DNA of 64,000 nucleotides, from NCBI RefSeq assembly GCF_023586365.1, contig NZ_CP097759.1, forward strand, positions 310,001-374,000. Direction: 5' to 3'. This stretch comes from Blochmannia endosymbiont of Camponotus sp. (lineage in GTDB: Bacteria > Pseudomonadota > Gammaproteobacteria > Enterobacterales > Enterobacteriaceae). The position numbers and the translations under genes are program-made. Under the pieces are notes generated by a model. The model saw only the letters and a list, made by a program, of their open reading frames with translations. It did no database searches and was not told where the DNA came from. Below, piece after piece: positions 1 to 10,245 of this stretch (position 1 is the stretch's first letter; each line of letters begins with the position of its first letter).

Positions 1-956
1 ATAGGTTGAATGTAACCATGTTTGCTTAACACGTATCGTATGTTACGTTCTATTTCTTGAATTTTATTTTTACTATACAATTCTCCAGGAAAAATTCTCA
101 TGTATTCCTCAATATTAGGAAAATAATCTAATATATTTCCATGTAATTTTACAGAATCAAATGTATATTGCATGCCTTCATTAATATATAAAGAAAGGTA
201 AATGTATTTTTTATTTGGTGTTAAATCGATTTGTGTTTCATCAATATGAAATTTAGCGTAACCATGGTTTAAGTAAAAATTACGTAATTCCTCTAAGTCA
301 TGAAATAATTTTTGTTGTTGATATTGTTTATTGGATAATATGGGTCTCCATTTAATTTTTCTATATAATTTAAATTGTGATAATAATTTTTTTGTATGGA
401 ATGCATGATTACCAAAAATATTGATTTGTTGTACTTTGGCGGTTTTACCTTCAGTAAATATTATTTTCAAATTAACACGATTTCTTGATAGAGGAATAAC
501 TGTTATTTTAGTTGTAGCTGTAAATTTACCAAAGTTATGGTATAAATTATCCAATTCTCGTTTTAATTCAAAAATAGAACATTCATTAAATGGCTCACCT
601 GATTGTATTTTTTTTGCATTTAATGTTTTTTTTATTACATCTTCTGTAATTATTTTATTCCCATGAAAATTAACATTATCAATTACTGGACGTTCTTTCA
701 CTTGGATTATAATAATTCCTTTTTCATTATTAGATATTGTGATTTCTTCAAAATATCCTGTAGAAAATAACACTTTAATACTATTAGCAATATCTTCATC
801 ATTAATAATAGCTCCAATTTTTAAAGGCAAATTGAACAATACTGTATCTAAAGCAATTCTTTTTAATCCGTTAAAAAGAATTTTGCTTATGGTTGTATCA
901 GCGCTGTGTGCTACATTACTAATTATCAATAAGAATGCTATAAATATTCTTTTCAT
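1..956 (-). CDS. bamA: BamA outer-membrane assembly factor, N-terminal part (cut by window edge)
   Basis: BamA is the core of the complex that folds beta-barrel proteins into the outer membrane. The minus-strand frame opens at an ATG at 956 and stays open to the window edge, giving 318 codons. Residues 1-20 form a signal peptide with a charged start, a hydrophobic core and an Ala-His-Ser-Ala cleavage region. The rest follows E. coli BamA through POTRA domains 1-3 and into POTRA 4: a GLKRI segment opens POTRA 1, VKERP closes it, and IQVKERPVIDNVNFHGNK and QQINIFGNHAF mark the following boundaries. The beta barrel lies outside the window. It sits 44 bases downstream of rseP in the same direction, as in E. 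coli. No frameshift is seen in the part present. Confidence 0.93.
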   Translation of the reverse strand, partial: MKRIFIAFLLIISNVAHSADTTISKILFNGLKRIALDTVLFNLPLKIGAIINDEDIANSIKVLFSTGYFEEITISNNEKGIIIIQVKERPVIDNVNFHGNKIITEDVIKKTLNAKKIQSGEPFNECSIFELKRELDNLYHNFGKFTATTKITVIPLSRNRVNLKIIFTEGKTAKVQQINIFGNHAFHTKKLLSQFKLYRKIKWRPILSNKQYQQQKLFHDLEELRNFYLNHGYAKFHIDETQIDLTPNKKYIYLSLYINEGMQYTFDSVKLHGNILDYFPNIEEYMRIFPGELYSKNKIQEIERNIRYVLSKHGYIQP

Positions 957-1000
957 CTATTGTCATTTATTTTAATTTTTTTAGTTTAAATTTTTATTAA

Positions 1001-2374
1001 TTACCATAATCTAGATATATCATTGAAAATTGATAAGCACATTATTAACGTGAGTATAATAGATCCAATGATATAACCAAAACTCTGTGTTTCTTTCGAT
1101 ATTGATTTCCCTTTTATTTTTTCTATCATAAAGAAAAATAAGTGTCCTCCATCTAATGTTGGAAACGGTAATAAATTAATAATACCTAAATTGATACTAA
1201 TTAAAGATAAAAACATGAGATAGTAAATTACCCCAGATTGAGCTGATGCACCTGCTCCCTGCGCTATTGCGATTGGGCCGCTGAGATGGCTTATCCCAAC
1301 ATCTCCAGTAATCAATTTAAATAATGTGTTAGTTGTTAGGCATATCAATTTCCATGTTTTTTCGCAAGCTTCTAGTATAGCTAAATATAATCCATATTGA
1401 CGGATTGTATGATGTTTTGTTGGGATACAAATGATTTTCGGAAAAACTCCTATAACTCCTTCTACTTTATCAGAAGGAATCAGATATTTTTTATTTGGTG
1501 TTAAACTGAAGTCTAATATTTTATTTTTCCGTTCTACTATAATTTTAAAAGTTTTTTCTGGATTATTTTTAATAATTGTAATGAATGACTCCCAATTATG
1601 TATTAATTGATCGTCAATTGAGATTATTTTATCTCCAATTTTTAAACCAGCTCGTTGTGCGGCAGAATCAGGTTGTATTCTTGACAAGATTGGTAATACA
1701 TGTGTATTAAAAGGAAGAATGCCCAATGTTATTATAGGATCTTTATTATTAGTAGATTTATTGAACCAGTTATGAGATAAATTAATGATATAGGTTTGAA
1801 TATGTGTATTATTTATTGGTGTTGCAGAAATAACAATTTTTTCCTTACCTATGCTATTAAGAATTTCCAAACGTACTGCATCCCAATCACGAGTCAAAAT
1901 ATTGTTAATTGATTTAATTTCTACACCAGATGGTACATTCGATTGAGCAACAATGGAGTTAGGTATAACGGAATGGATTATTGGTTTATAAATAGGCACG
2001 CCTATCATAAAAACTAACGTGTATAACACAATAGCAAAAAGAAAGTTAAAAATGGGTCCTGAAACTACAATAACACTTTTTTTCCAAATACGTTTACAAT
2101 CGAATGATTTATTATATTCTTCATTGCAAGATGCTATTTTTTTTTGAGTATTAAATAATTTAACGTATCCACCAAAAAGAACAACGGAAATTACGTATTC
2201 GGTATCATGTGAATCTCGCCAACTCCATAAAACAGGACCGAATCCTATAGAAAATCGCTCTACTTTTACTTTTAAAAAACGTGCTGCTACAAAATGTCCA
2301 TATTCATGAACTGTGATAAGCACACTTAATGCAAGGATAAATGTGGTTAAGTTCCAAAAAAAATGTAATAACAT
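1001..2374 (-). CDS. rseP: RseP site-2 zinc metalloprotease
   Basis: This is an inner-membrane intramembrane protease of the S2P family, which in E. coli cleaves RseA and leftover signal peptides. The zinc site HEYGH is at residues 23-27 inside the first membrane segment, and the second motif, PFPTLDGG, is near residue 408 in the last membrane region. A PDZ domain is clear in the middle (IQPDSAAQRAGLKIGDKI). The length of 457 residues is close to the E. coli 450. It starts with ATG without a strong ribosome site. It lies between cdsA and bamA, as in E. coli. Whether a sigma-E circuit survives cannot be seen here; the catalytic motifs suggest an active enzyme. Confidence 0.95.
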   Translation of the reverse strand: MLLHFFWNLTTFILALSVLITVHEYGHFVAARFLKVKVERFSIGFGPVLWSWRDSHDTEYVISVVLFGGYVKLFNTQKKIASCNEEYNKSFDCKRIWKKSVIVVSGPIFNFLFAIVLYTLVFMIGVPIYKPIIHSVIPNSIVAQSNVPSGVEIKSINNILTRDWDAVRLEILNSIGKEKIVISATPINNTHIQTYIINLSHNWFNKSTNNKDPIITLGILPFNTHVLPILSRIQPDSAAQRAGLKIGDKIISIDDQLIHNWESFITIIKNNPEKTFKIIVERKNKILDFSLTPNKKYLIPSDKVEGVIGVFPKIICIPTKHHTIRQYGLYLAILEACEKTWKLICLTTNTLFKLITGDVGISHLSGPIAIAQGAGASAQSGVIYYLMFLSLISINLGIINLLPFPTLDGGHLFFFMIEKIKGKSISKETQSFGYIIGSIILTLIMCLSIFNDISRLW

Positions 2375-2409
2375 GATGTTAATGAATTCTCTATTTTTTG
2401 ATAATGATA

Positions 2410-3270
2410 TTAATACAGACTTAATAATATTAGGTAAACAAAAATAGGCACTGCAGCAAATAAGCTGTCTATACGATCTAAAATTCCCCCATGTCCAGGA
2501 ATGAAACTTCCGCTATCTTTAATGCCAGCTTCTCTCTTAAACATACTTTCAGTTAAATCTCCTATTGTAGAAACTATAATTGCGATGATAGAGTAAATAA
2601 ATATAAGAGATGGATGTATCACCTTGATTGGCATATATTTACTAAATAACCAGGAAATTCCCGTTGAAATTAATATGCCTCCAATAAATCCTTCCCAAGT
2701 TTTTTTAGGAGATACTTTTTCTAATAATTTATGCCGCCCTAATGTTTTACCGATAAAATATGCACTTGAATCATTAATCCAAATTAATATTACAATATGC
2801 AGTAAGCACCATGTCCCGACGATGTTATCGTTGATATGATGAAATTGACGCAACGTTAATATCCCCCAAAAAAATGGTAATATTGTTAATATTCCGAAAA
2901 AAAAACGTAGTACATTAGAGTTTTTCCAGAAAATAGCAGAATCAGGGTAAGATAATATTAATGAAAACGCTAGTACCCACCATACTATACTAATGCTGCC
3001 GAAAATATACCAAAAAATATGCCAATTATTGGAATATGAATAGTTTTTTGATATTATAACTATCATTGTAATACACAATGATCCAAATATAGCGCATATC
3101 CATATTCGGTGTATATAATCAGAAAAATGATGCATTTTCCCCCATTCCCACGCACTAATTAAACAAATGATAAATACAGCAATCGAAAATGGTATAATGG
3201 GCAATAAAAACACCATCAAAATGGTGATAGGAATCAGGATAAACGTGCTAATTAAACGGGTTTTTAACAC
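2410..3270 (-). CDS. cdsA: CdsA phosphatidate cytidylyltransferase
   Basis: CdsA makes CDP-diacylglycerol from phosphatidic acid and CTP in the inner membrane, the entry point to phosphatidylethanolamine and phosphatidylglycerol. The protein is 286 residues with about eight hydrophobic segments. The family signature is complete near the C-terminus: GDLTESMFKREAGIKDSG followed by IPGHGGILDRIDS. The start is a GTG at 3270, preceded by an AGGA ribosome site, and the first residues (MLKTRLIS) match E. coli CdsA. It is in the rseP-cdsA-uppS order of E. coli. It pairs in function with pgpA at 59858-60364, which acts later in the same lipid pathway. Confidence 0.95.
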   Translation of the reverse strand: MLKTRLISTFILIPITILMVFLLPIIPFSIAVFIICLISAWEWGKMHHFSDYIHRIWICAIFGSLCITMIVIISKNYSYSNNWHIFWYIFGSISIVWWVLAFSLILSYPDSAIFWKNSNVLRFFFGILTILPFFWGILTLRQFHHINDNIVGTWCLLHIVILIWINDSSAYFIGKTLGRHKLLEKVSPKKTWEGFIGGILISTGISWLFSKYMPIKVIHPSLIFIYSIIAIIVSTIGDLTESMFKREAGIKDSGSFIPGHGGILDRIDSLFAAVPIFVYLILLSLY

Positions 3271-3301
3271 TTTTTTTCCTTAATTACATGTGTATTGAAA
3301 A

Positions 3302-4054
3302 TTAAATAGATGCACTGTTTCCAAATCGGCGCTCTCGTTTCATAAAAGTATTTAGCGCTCTTTTAAATATGACGTCATTAAAATCAGGCCACAATACATC
3401 TGTAAAAAATAATTCAGCATATGCTATTTGCCAAAGCAAAAAATTACTAATACGATGTTCACCTCCTGTTCGAATCACCAAATCTACTGGAGCTAATTCA
3501 TTCATACAGATACATTTACATAAAGCATCTTCGTCAATTTGATTAGGTGTTAACATTCCTTGCTGCACTTGCGTAGCAAGTTGTTTTACTCCTTGGATAA
3601 TATCCCATCGTCCTCCATAATTTGCAGCAATATTAAGCGTAAGCCCACTATTGTTAGAAGTTAATTTTTCAGAACGGTGTATATTTTTTTGTAATTCAAC
3701 GGAAAATCGATTAATATCCCCTATGATTCTTAGCTTGATATTATTCTTATGTAGAACATCTATTTCATTATTTAAAGCATGAGAAAACAATTGCATTAAA
3801 GAATCAATCTCTTTGTCAGGACGTTTCCAGTTTTCACTGCTAAATGCATATAAAGTTAATGCGTCGAACCTATAATTAACAGCGAAATGAACAGCACGCC
3901 GGACCGCATTAAATCCAGCCTGATGCCCAACAATACGTAATTTTCCTCGTGTTCTTGCCCAACGCCCATTACCATCCATGATGATAGCAACATGGCGCGG
4001 TAATAAATTAGATGAAAGAGTGCTAAGATCTTGATCATGTTGAGATAATATCAC
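3302..4054 (-). CDS. uppS: UppS undecaprenyl diphosphate synthase (cis-prenyltransferase)
   Basis: UppS extends farnesyl diphosphate with isopentenyl units to C55 undecaprenyl diphosphate, the lipid carrier for peptidoglycan. The active-site motif HVAIIMDGNGRWA places the catalytic aspartate at residue 27. The SENWKRP motif, LTLNIAANYGGRWDI, and the C-terminal VIRTGGEHRISNFLLWQ are all present. The protein is 250 residues against about 253 in E. coli. The start is a GTG at 4054; no in-frame ATG aligns better. It lies 31 bases upstream of cdsA. Its substrate would come from IspA (56929-57846), and the early isoprenoid steps from Dxr and Dxs are also in this window. Confidence 0.95.
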   Translation of the reverse strand: MILSQHDQDLSTLSSNLLPRHVAIIMDGNGRWARTRGKLRIVGHQAGFNAVRRAVHFAVNYRFDALTLYAFSSENWKRPDKEIDSLMQLFSHALNNEIDVLHKNNIKLRIIGDINRFSVELQKNIHRSEKLTSNNSGLTLNIAANYGGRWDIIQGVKQLATQVQQGMLTPNQIDEDALCKCICMNELAPVDLVIRTGGEHRISNFLLWQIAYAELFFTDVLWPDFNDVIFKRALNTFMKRERRFGNSASI

Positions 4055-4211
4055 ATTTATTTATTTTCCAAATTAAATACCTTTGTGCTAAGTAAAAAGT
4101 GTTTATTTTATAATAATTAACACTATAATTACAGATTAATGAAATTACTCATAATTTATATGATACATATGTGGCAATTGTGATATCTTTTGTTAAAGAT
4201 AATGTTACTTA

Positions 4212-5405
4212 TTATGTGATACATATAGATATTGCTTTCTCACGAGCTTTTTGATCAATATATAAAACATCATCTATATCATTAGGATCATTTAAATTTA
4301 TTGCATCAAGTACACGACGAATGACGTCAGGAATTGCAGTGAAAGCAATCATTTTATGTAAAAACGCTTCTACGGCGATTTCATTTGCTGCGTTTAGAAC
4401 AATAGTAGCCGATTGACTACAATTATCAGCATCTATTGCTAATTGGAAGCAAGGATAACTGTGATTATCTAATTGATCAAAATATAATTTGTTAAGATAA
4501 TATATGTCTATATTGGATGAGATTTTTAATCCTATTCTATTGGGATAAGCCATTGCGTACGCAATAGGAATTTTCATATCTGGATGCGCTAAATGCGCCA
4601 ATATATTTCCGTCTGAATAATATACCATAGCATGGACAATAGACTGAGGATGTAATAAAATTTCTATTTCACTCGGTTTAGCATTGAATAAATGACGTGC
4701 TTCAATATATTCTAATCCTTTATTCATCATAGTAGCAGAATCTACCGATATCTTACGCCCCATAGCCCAATTAGGATGCGCGCAAGCTTGTTCTGGTGTT
4801 ATTTCGGTTAATTGTTCTTGTGGCGTTTTGAAGAAAATTCCGCCAGATGCAGTTAGTACAATACGAGATATACCGCATTCAGATAACGATGTATTTCCTA
4901 AATTTTTCTGACATATCTCTGGTAGATTTTGAAAAATTGCGTTATGTTCACTATCTATAGGCAGTATACAGGCACGGTATCGCTTGGCTTCTTTCATAAA
5001 CAGTTGTCCGCAAGTAACTAAAGTTTCTTTATTTGCCAACAATATTTTTTTACCCGAGCGTAACGCGGAAAAAGTAGGCTTTAATCCAGCAATTCCAACT
5101 ATAGCAGACATCACCATATCCACATCATCAGTTGATGCTAATTCACAGGCATGCATTACTCCAGATAATACTTCAATATTATATTTTCCAGCGGCGATTA
5201 AATTTTTTTTCAATATTCGCGCTGCATCTTCAGATATCATACATGCATATTTAGGGCACATCGTTACGCACTGTTCTGTCATGACAGCAACGTTGTTTTT
5301 AGCGACTAATGCGTGCACAAAGAACTTATCGGGGTGTTGTTGTATTACAGATAGGGTAGCTTTTCCAATAGATCCAGTACTACCTAGAATTGTTAAAGAT
5401 TGCAT
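4212..5405 (-). CDS. dxr: Dxr 1-deoxy-D-xylulose 5-phosphate reductoisomerase
   Basis: Dxr is the second enzyme of the methylerythritol phosphate pathway, converting DXP to MEP with NADPH. The NADPH-binding loop GSTGSIG is at residues 8-14. The metal ligands fall at D151 and E153 (in [11 protein letters not shown]) and E232 (in [14 protein letters not shown]), one residue off the E. coli numbering of D150, E152 and E231. The length of 397 is the family norm. A 157-base spacer separates it from uppS. It contains a small perfect 7-bp hairpin at 4184-4201, just past the stop codon. Together with dxs and ispA it shows that isoprenoid synthesis is retained. Confidence 0.95.
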   Translation of the reverse strand: MQSLTILGSTGSIGKATLSVIQQHPDKFFVHALVAKNNVAVMTEQCVTMCPKYACMISEDAARILKKNLIAAGKYNIEVLSGVMHACELASTDDVDMVMSAIVGIAGLKPTFSALRSGKKILLANKETLVTCGQLFMKEAKRYRACILPIDSEHNAIFQNLPEICQKNLGNTSLSECGISRIVLTASGGIFFKTPQEQLTEITPEQACAHPNWAMGRKISVDSATMMNKGLEYIEARHLFNAKPSEIEILLHPQSIVHAMVYYSDGNILAHLAHPDMKIPIAYAMAYPNRIGLKISSNIDIYYLNKLYFDQLDNHSYPCFQLAIDADNCSQSATIVLNAANEIAVEAFLHKMIAFTAIPDVIRRVLDAINLNDPNDIDDVLYIDQKAREKAISICIT

Positions 5406-5500
5406 ATGTATAAATTAAATTACTCATTTGGTGTAGAGATAAAAATCTATTATTTGTTGTTAGTACGTATATAAATATCTATCAACGTACGATTTAACAT

Positions 5501-6067
5501 TTAAAATTTCATTAATTCTGATTCTTTTTTCATAAGAATAATATCAATTTCTTTAATCCAAATATTAGTTAACTTTTGAATTTCATTTTGAAAAAAATGT
5601 TCTTCGTCTTCATTAATTTTTTTGTTTTTAAGTAAAATTTTGGTTTTATCATTAGCAATACGCCGCACACTTCTTACAGCTATTTTACTTTTTTCTGCTT
5701 CAGTGCGTACCATTTTTATTAAATTATGACGACGTTCTTCAGTTAATGCAGGTAATGTTACTCGAATAGTATTGCCATAAGAAATAGGAATTAATTCTAA
5801 ATCAGACATAAAAATAGCTTTTTCAGTTGATTTGATCAACTGATGGTCAAAAACTGTAATAGCTAAAGTACGTGAATCTTCCGCTATGGCATTTGCTACT
5901 TGAGATAACGGAGTGGATATTCCATAGTAGTCTACTCGGATGTTATTTAATATATTTGGAGAAATACGTCCTATATGAATATTGTTGATATTTGTTTTAA
6001 AGTTTTTAATACATTTTTTCATATGTATTTCTAAATCTTCTTGAATATTATCAATTTTATTAATCAC
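5501..6067 (-). CDS. frr: Frr ribosome recycling factor (GTG start)
   Basis: The ribosome recycling factor, with EF-G, splits the post-termination ribosome. The protein aligns along its whole length with E. coli RRF (185 residues): SPNILNNIRVDYYG, EDSRTLAITVFD, LTEERRHNLIKMVR and a C-terminal KKESELMKF. The reading frame is open upstream to a TTG at 6100, but a GTG at 6067 fits better. It gives 188 residues, lies two residues from the E. coli start, and has an AGAGGT ribosome site eight bases upstream. I therefore choose GTG. It follows pyrH in the same direction with a short spacer, the normal rpsB-tsf-pyrH-frr order. Confidence 0.93.
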   Translation of the reverse strand: MINKIDNIQEDLEIHMKKCIKNFKTNINNIHIGRISPNILNNIRVDYYGISTPLSQVANAIAEDSRTLAITVFDHQLIKSTEKAIFMSDLELIPISYGNTIRVTLPALTEERRHNLIKMVRTEAEKSKIAVRSVRRIANDKTKILLKNKKINEDEEHFFQNEIQKLTNIWIKEIDIILMKKESELMKF

Positions 6068-6152
6068 ATCATATACCTCTGATTTATATTTCTGAATCAA
6101 AAAATCAATTTATATAAATTTAAGTATTTATTTGAGTGTTGCAATCTTGAAA

Positions 6153-6878
6153 TTATTTGGTTATTAAAGTTCCTTCTTTATACCCCATTATTATTCTTTT
6201 TAACGCCCCAAGTTTATTTATATTAAATATACGTATGGGTAAATTGTGTTCTCGTGCTAATGTAAATGCTGTCAAATCCATAACTTTTAATTCGCGCTCC
6301 AATACATCCTGATAACTCAATTGTTCATATAGCGTAGCATCAGGGTGCTGAATTGGATCAGTAGAAAATACACCATCTACTTTAGTTGCTTTAAGTACTA
6401 CATCTGCTTTAATTTCAATACCACGTAAACAGGCAGCAGAATCAGTAGTGAATAAAGGATTCCCAGTTCCAGCTGCAAAAATTACCACCCAATTATTAGA
6501 CAGTAAGTTAATAGCTTTCATCCAATTATAATGATCGCATACCCCATTTAATGGAATAGCTGACATTAAATGGGAATGAACATAAGCATGATTTAACGCG
6601 CTTCTCATAGCTAATCCATTCATTATAGTAGCTAACATTCCTATATGGTCTCCTACTATACGATTCATACCAGATTTAACTAATTCAGCGCCACGAAACA
6701 AGTTGCCACCTCCCATAACTATACCTATTTGAATACCTATTTTAACTAATTCTTTAACTTCTGTAACCATTCGGTTTAATACAGTAGTATCGATTCCAAA
6801 ACCTTCGGTGCCTTGTAGAGCTTCTCCGCTCATTTTAAGCACGATACGCCGGTAAATTGGTTTCGTGTGAGTTACCAT
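6153..6878 (-). CDS. pyrH: PyrH uridylate kinase
   Basis: PyrH phosphorylates UMP to UDP and belongs to the amino-acid-kinase fold rather than to the eukaryotic UMP/CMP kinases. The 241-residue length is identical to E. coli. Visible motifs are the N-terminal LKMSGEAL phosphate loop, [12 protein letters not shown], and the nucleotide-binding [16 protein letters not shown]. The ATG at 6878 is preceded by a GAGGAA ribosome site. It lies between tsf and frr in the conserved cluster. Nothing in the sequence is degraded. UDP from this step feeds RNA, peptidoglycan precursors and other nucleotide sugars. Confidence 0.96.
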   Translation of the reverse strand: MVTHTKPIYRRIVLKMSGEALQGTEGFGIDTTVLNRMVTEVKELVKIGIQIGIVMGGGNLFRGAELVKSGMNRIVGDHIGMLATIMNGLAMRSALNHAYVHSHLMSAIPLNGVCDHYNWMKAINLLSNNWVVIFAAGTGNPLFTTDSAACLRGIEIKADVVLKATKVDGVFSTDPIQHPDATLYEQLSYQDVLERELKVMDLTAFTLAREHNLPIRIFNINKLGALKRIIMGYKEGTLITK

Positions 6879-7082
6879 TAATTATATTCCTCACAAAAAA
6901 TGGCATAAACAGAAGCAAACACTAACTTATTTAAAGTATAATATGCATGTCAATAATTATTCCGATTTTAACCAATTTAATTAATAGTTTTTATTGTTAA
7001 AAGGATTGAATATATTACTTTAAAAACCAATGATGATCTGTGTTAATTAATTAAAATTTTAGCGATAATATAAAATATTAAT

Positions 7083-7889
7083 TTACATATCCTCACCTAA
7101 TTCAAAGCGAGCAAAATTATTAATTTTTATATGATACTCAATCAATAATTCTTCCACTGTTTTGTTAATATCCATTATGAAGTTTTGTTTTATTAATACA
7201 ATGTCATTGATAAATTTATTCATACGTCCTTCGGTTATTTTTTCTGAAATTTTGTATGATTTTCCAGATCTCATAGCAATATCCATTTGAATATGATTCT
7301 CACGGCTCATTACATTTGTAGGAACATCAGTTACATTAATATATTTAGGACTTCTAGCTGCAATGTGCATGGAAATATGTTTTATTAAATCTGAAGTTGC
7401 ATTTTCGCTAGCAGCAACTATTACCCCGATTTTGGATCCGTGTACATAACACCCTAAAAAATCACCTGTCAACACAACAAACCTGCGAATGTTTATATTT
7501 TCTCCAACTTTTGCAATTAAATTAGCCCGCTGCTCTTCAAATTTAGTTTGTAGTATATTAAGATTATTAATCTTTTCATTTAATGCCGTAATAATAACAG
7601 TTTTAGCGAACGCTTGAAAAGTACTATCTTTAGCTACGAAATCAGTTTCACAATTTATTTCTATCATAACACCATATTGCTTATTGGGTGTTATTTCTAC
7701 TGCAATTAAACCTGATGATGTGGTGTGTCCAGATTTTTTACAAGCAGTTTTTAAACCGGATTTCCTCATGTTATCTATAGCTAATTCAAGATCTCCATTG
7801 GCTTTAATCAAAGCTTGCTTACATTCTACGACACCAATGCTAGTACGTTTACGTAATTTTTTAATTAAATCACTATTAATATTAATCAT
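7083..7889 (-). CDS. tsf: Tsf elongation factor EF-Ts, shortened at the C-terminus
   Basis: EF-Ts exchanges GDP for GTP on EF-Tu. The N-terminal UBA-like domain (VKELRERT-type segment, [21 protein letters not shown]) and the core motif CETDFVAKD, which contains the residues that displace magnesium from EF-Tu, are intact. An ATG at 7901 is also in frame, but the ATG at 7889 aligns exactly with the E. coli start and gives 268 residues. The protein stops at FELGEDM, about 17 residues before the E. coli C-terminus, so the final helix of the C-terminal module is missing. It follows rpsB with an 85-base spacer, the usual two-gene operon. Confidence 0.94.
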   Translation of the reverse strand: MININSDLIKKLRKRTSIGVVECKQALIKANGDLELAIDNMRKSGLKTACKKSGHTTSSGLIAVEITPNKQYGVMIEINCETDFVAKDSTFQAFAKTVIITALNEKINNLNILQTKFEEQRANLIAKVGENINIRRFVVLTGDFLGCYVHGSKIGVIVAASENATSDLIKHISMHIAARSPKYINVTDVPTNVMSRENHIQMDIAMRSGKSYKISEKITEGRMNKFINDIVLIKQNFIMDINKTVEELLIEYHIKINNFARFELGEDM

Positions 7890-7986
7890 TTTTTCTTTCA
7901 TAGAAATATCATCGTATTAAGAATATATATAGAAAACATTATGACACATTTAATTATTAATAAATTTATGTGTAGTATTAATTATA

Positions 7987-8673
7987 TTAAGTATTGAACG
8001 CATTTATATGTATCATATTAGATATTATATTTAAATATAGGTTAATCGCACGTACAGCATCATCGTTCCCTGGAATGACGAAATCTATTCCATCTGGGTT
8101 AGAGTTGGTGTCAACTATCGCAAAGACTGGAATCCCTAAGCTATTTGCTTCTTTTATAGCAATATGTTCGTGTGTTGCGCCAACAGCAAAAATTGCGTCT
8201 GGAAGCCCGCCCATATTTTTGATACCTCCTAAACTATTTTCTAGATTAATAAGTTCTCGATTCAAGATCAATGCTTCTTTTTTAGTTAATTTCTTAAAAG
8301 TGCCGTCCTGAGATTGAATTTCTAAATCTTTTAAACGTTTTATAGATTGGCGTACTGTTTTCCAATTGGTTAACATTCCACCTAACCAACGATGATTAAC
8401 AAAAAATTGATTACAAGCCAGTGCTGTTTTTTTTACTGATTCACTAGCTGCACGTTTGGTGCCTACAAATAAAATTTTACCCTTGAGCGCAGCAATTTTA
8501 TTCAGCTCAATTAAAGCTTGTTTGAACATTACACTAGTTGTTTCTAAGTCGATAATATGTATTTTATTACGAACCCCGAAAATAAAAGGTTTCATTTTGG
8601 GGTTCCAATAACGGGTTTGGTGACCAAAATGAACACCGGCTTGAAGCATATCACGTATAGAAATGTTTTCCAT
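7987..8673 (-). CDS. rpsB: RpsB 30S ribosomal protein S2
   Basis: S2 binds late to the small subunit and is needed for S1 docking. The 228-residue product matches E. coli S2 (241) across [46 protein letters not shown] and the C-terminal [14 protein letters not shown]. The variable acidic tail is shortened by about a dozen residues. The ATG has an AGAGG ribosome site eight bases upstream. It is the first gene of the rpsB-tsf-pyrH-frr run and is divergent from map. In E. coli S2 represses its own operon through the mRNA leader; the leader here is described separately. Confidence 0.96.
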   Translation of the reverse strand: MENISIRDMLQAGVHFGHQTRYWNPKMKPFIFGVRNKIHIIDLETTSVMFKQALIELNKIAALKGKILFVGTKRAASESVKKTALACNQFFVNHRWLGGMLTNWKTVRQSIKRLKDLEIQSQDGTFKKLTKKEALILNRELINLENSLGGIKNMGGLPDAIFAVGATHEHIAIKEANSLGIPVFAIVDTNSNPDGIDFVIPGNDDAVRAINLYLNIISNMIHINAFNT

Positions 8674-8996
8674 TATATACCTCTATTGGTTGTTAAATAG
8701 ATTACTTACAATGTTGGCAGTTATCGGTATTTAAATATAGATAGATTAAATAATACATGTTATAATAATTTTTTGATAAGTTAAATACGAAGAATAGTGT
8801 TTACAATAATCTAACACAAGAAATAAATTAACATTTATTTTTAAATAAAGCATGCCTGTTTGATAACAGGAACGCGGAGGTATAAAATTTACCTTGGTAT
8901 TATTTGGCTCAATTAAACGCATGATTTATACGTAGGTTATATGATGTAAGGCGAAAATATTATGTATTTGTTAATAAAATTAATAATATATATATT
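8674..8996. promoter_or_regulatory. Divergent rpsB / map spacer with candidate S2 leader hairpin
   Basis: This 323-base spacer must carry the promoters of the ribosomal cluster (minus strand) and of map (plus strand). A hairpin with 6-bp arms CCTGTT and AACAGG at 8855-8870 lies next to an unusually GC-rich patch (8851-8881) in an otherwise AT-rich spacer. Read on the minus strand it would sit in the 5' leader of rpsB, about 180 bases before the start codon. In E. coli the rpsB leader is the S2 autoregulatory target, so this patch is a reasonable candidate for the conserved element. That is inference from position; I cannot fold or align it here. Promoter boxes are ambiguous because the spacer is so AT-rich. 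Confidence 0.4.
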
Positions 8997-9779
8997 ATGA
9001 AAATTATTATTAAAACTCTTGCAGATATAGCAAAAATGCGCATCTCTGGGAAGTTAGCCGCAGAAGTGTTAGAAATGATTGAAGCTTACGTACAACCTGG
9101 TATTAGTACTGGAGAATTGGATACTATTTGCCATGATTATATTACACAAATACAACATGCTGTTTCTGCTCCTCTTGGTTATCACGGATTTCCTAAGTCT
9201 ATTTGCACCTCAATTAATGAAGTGGTGTGTCATGGTATTCCAAATAATTCGCATAAATTAAAAGAAGGCGATATTATAAATATTGATATTGCAGTAATTA
9301 AAGACGGATTATATGCTGACACTTCTAGAATGTTTATTGCTGGTCGACCTACAAAGTTGGGGTATCGATTATGTAAAATCACTCAGGAAAGTCTTTATTT
9401 AGCAATTCGTATGATTAAACCAGGTATACGTTTAAAAAAAGTAGGTCAAACCATTCAAAGATTTGTTGAAAATCAGAATTTTTCAATAGTGAGAGAATAT
9501 TGTGGGCATGGAATTGGAAAATTTTTTCATGAAGCTCCTCATGTGTTGCATTATGATGCTGATGATAAAGGTGTGATATTAAAATCAGGCATGACATTAA
9601 CAATAGAACCCATGGTGAATGCAGGTACTCGCCATATTTATACTGAAAATGACGGATGGACAGTAAAAACAAAAGATCATAATTTGTCAGCGCAATATGA
9701 GCACACTATTGTTGTTACAGAAAATGGGTGTGAAGTGTTAACATTACGTTCCGATGAGTCATTATCATCAATTATTTAA
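8997..9779 (+). CDS. map: Map methionine aminopeptidase, type I
   Basis: Map removes the initiator methionine from nascent proteins. All five metal ligands fall at exactly the E. coli numbers: D97, D108, H171, E204 and E235, with the substrate-binding H79 also kept. The length is 260 against 264 in E. coli. The start is an ATG at 8997, giving MKIIIKTLADIAKMR, which matches the family N-terminus. It is divergent from rpsB, as in E. coli. The next gene in E. coli would be glnD; here there is only a 0.46-kb spacer before dapD. Confidence 0.96.
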   Translation: MKIIIKTLADIAKMRISGKLAAEVLEMIEAYVQPGISTGELDTICHDYITQIQHAVSAPLGYHGFPKSICTSINEVVCHGIPNNSHKLKEGDIINIDIAVIKDGLYADTSRMFIAGRPTKLGYRLCKITQESLYLAIRMIKPGIRLKKVGQTIQRFVENQNFSIVREYCGHGIGKFFHEAPHVLHYDADDKGVILKSGMTLTIEPMVNAGTRHIYTENDGWTVKTKDHNLSAQYEHTIVVTENGCEVLTLRSDESLSSII

Positions 9780-10245
9780 ATCATCATAATTAAAAAAACA
9801 TATATTTTTATTATCAAAGCATTTTTAGATACGTTTAAAATTATATTAGTAGATGAATTTGAATAAGTGCAAAAGTTATAACTATGTGGTGATATATATA
9901 TATTTATTGTTTCTATCAAAAATAAATAAATAAATAAATTCTTGTTATTGAACCAGCAGTATTATTAATGTATACGTTATTAAATAGGTATAATCTAAGT
10001 GATAATATGTTAAATGACAGTCATTCTTCATTAGAATAGATTTTGTTAAATATGAATAAATTTTATTTAAAGGTATCAACATAATATCTTTAACCGAATA
10101 TCACGGTATATTTCAAAAATATAGTAATACATCGTTAACATGTTGATGTAAATTTCTAATATTTACTTAAACAAAGATATTATTTTTCAAAGTCCATTAC
10201 AAATAAAATCCTCAAACGAATTTTATATTACGGGATATGAAACAT
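9780..10245. other. Map-dapD spacer where glnD has been lost
   Basis: In E. coli glnD (about 2.7 kb) lies between map and dapD in the same orientation. Here the same slot is about 0.46 kb of AT-rich sequence with no open frame that I can match to GlnD and no convincing hairpin. The promoter of dapD must lie here, but no unambiguous boxes stand out. Confidence 0.6.

Noticed and set aside
4984..5418. A 144-codon plus-strand frame opposite dxr
   Set aside because: It is fully antisense to a clearly conserved gene and reflects codon bias of dxr, not a separate gene.
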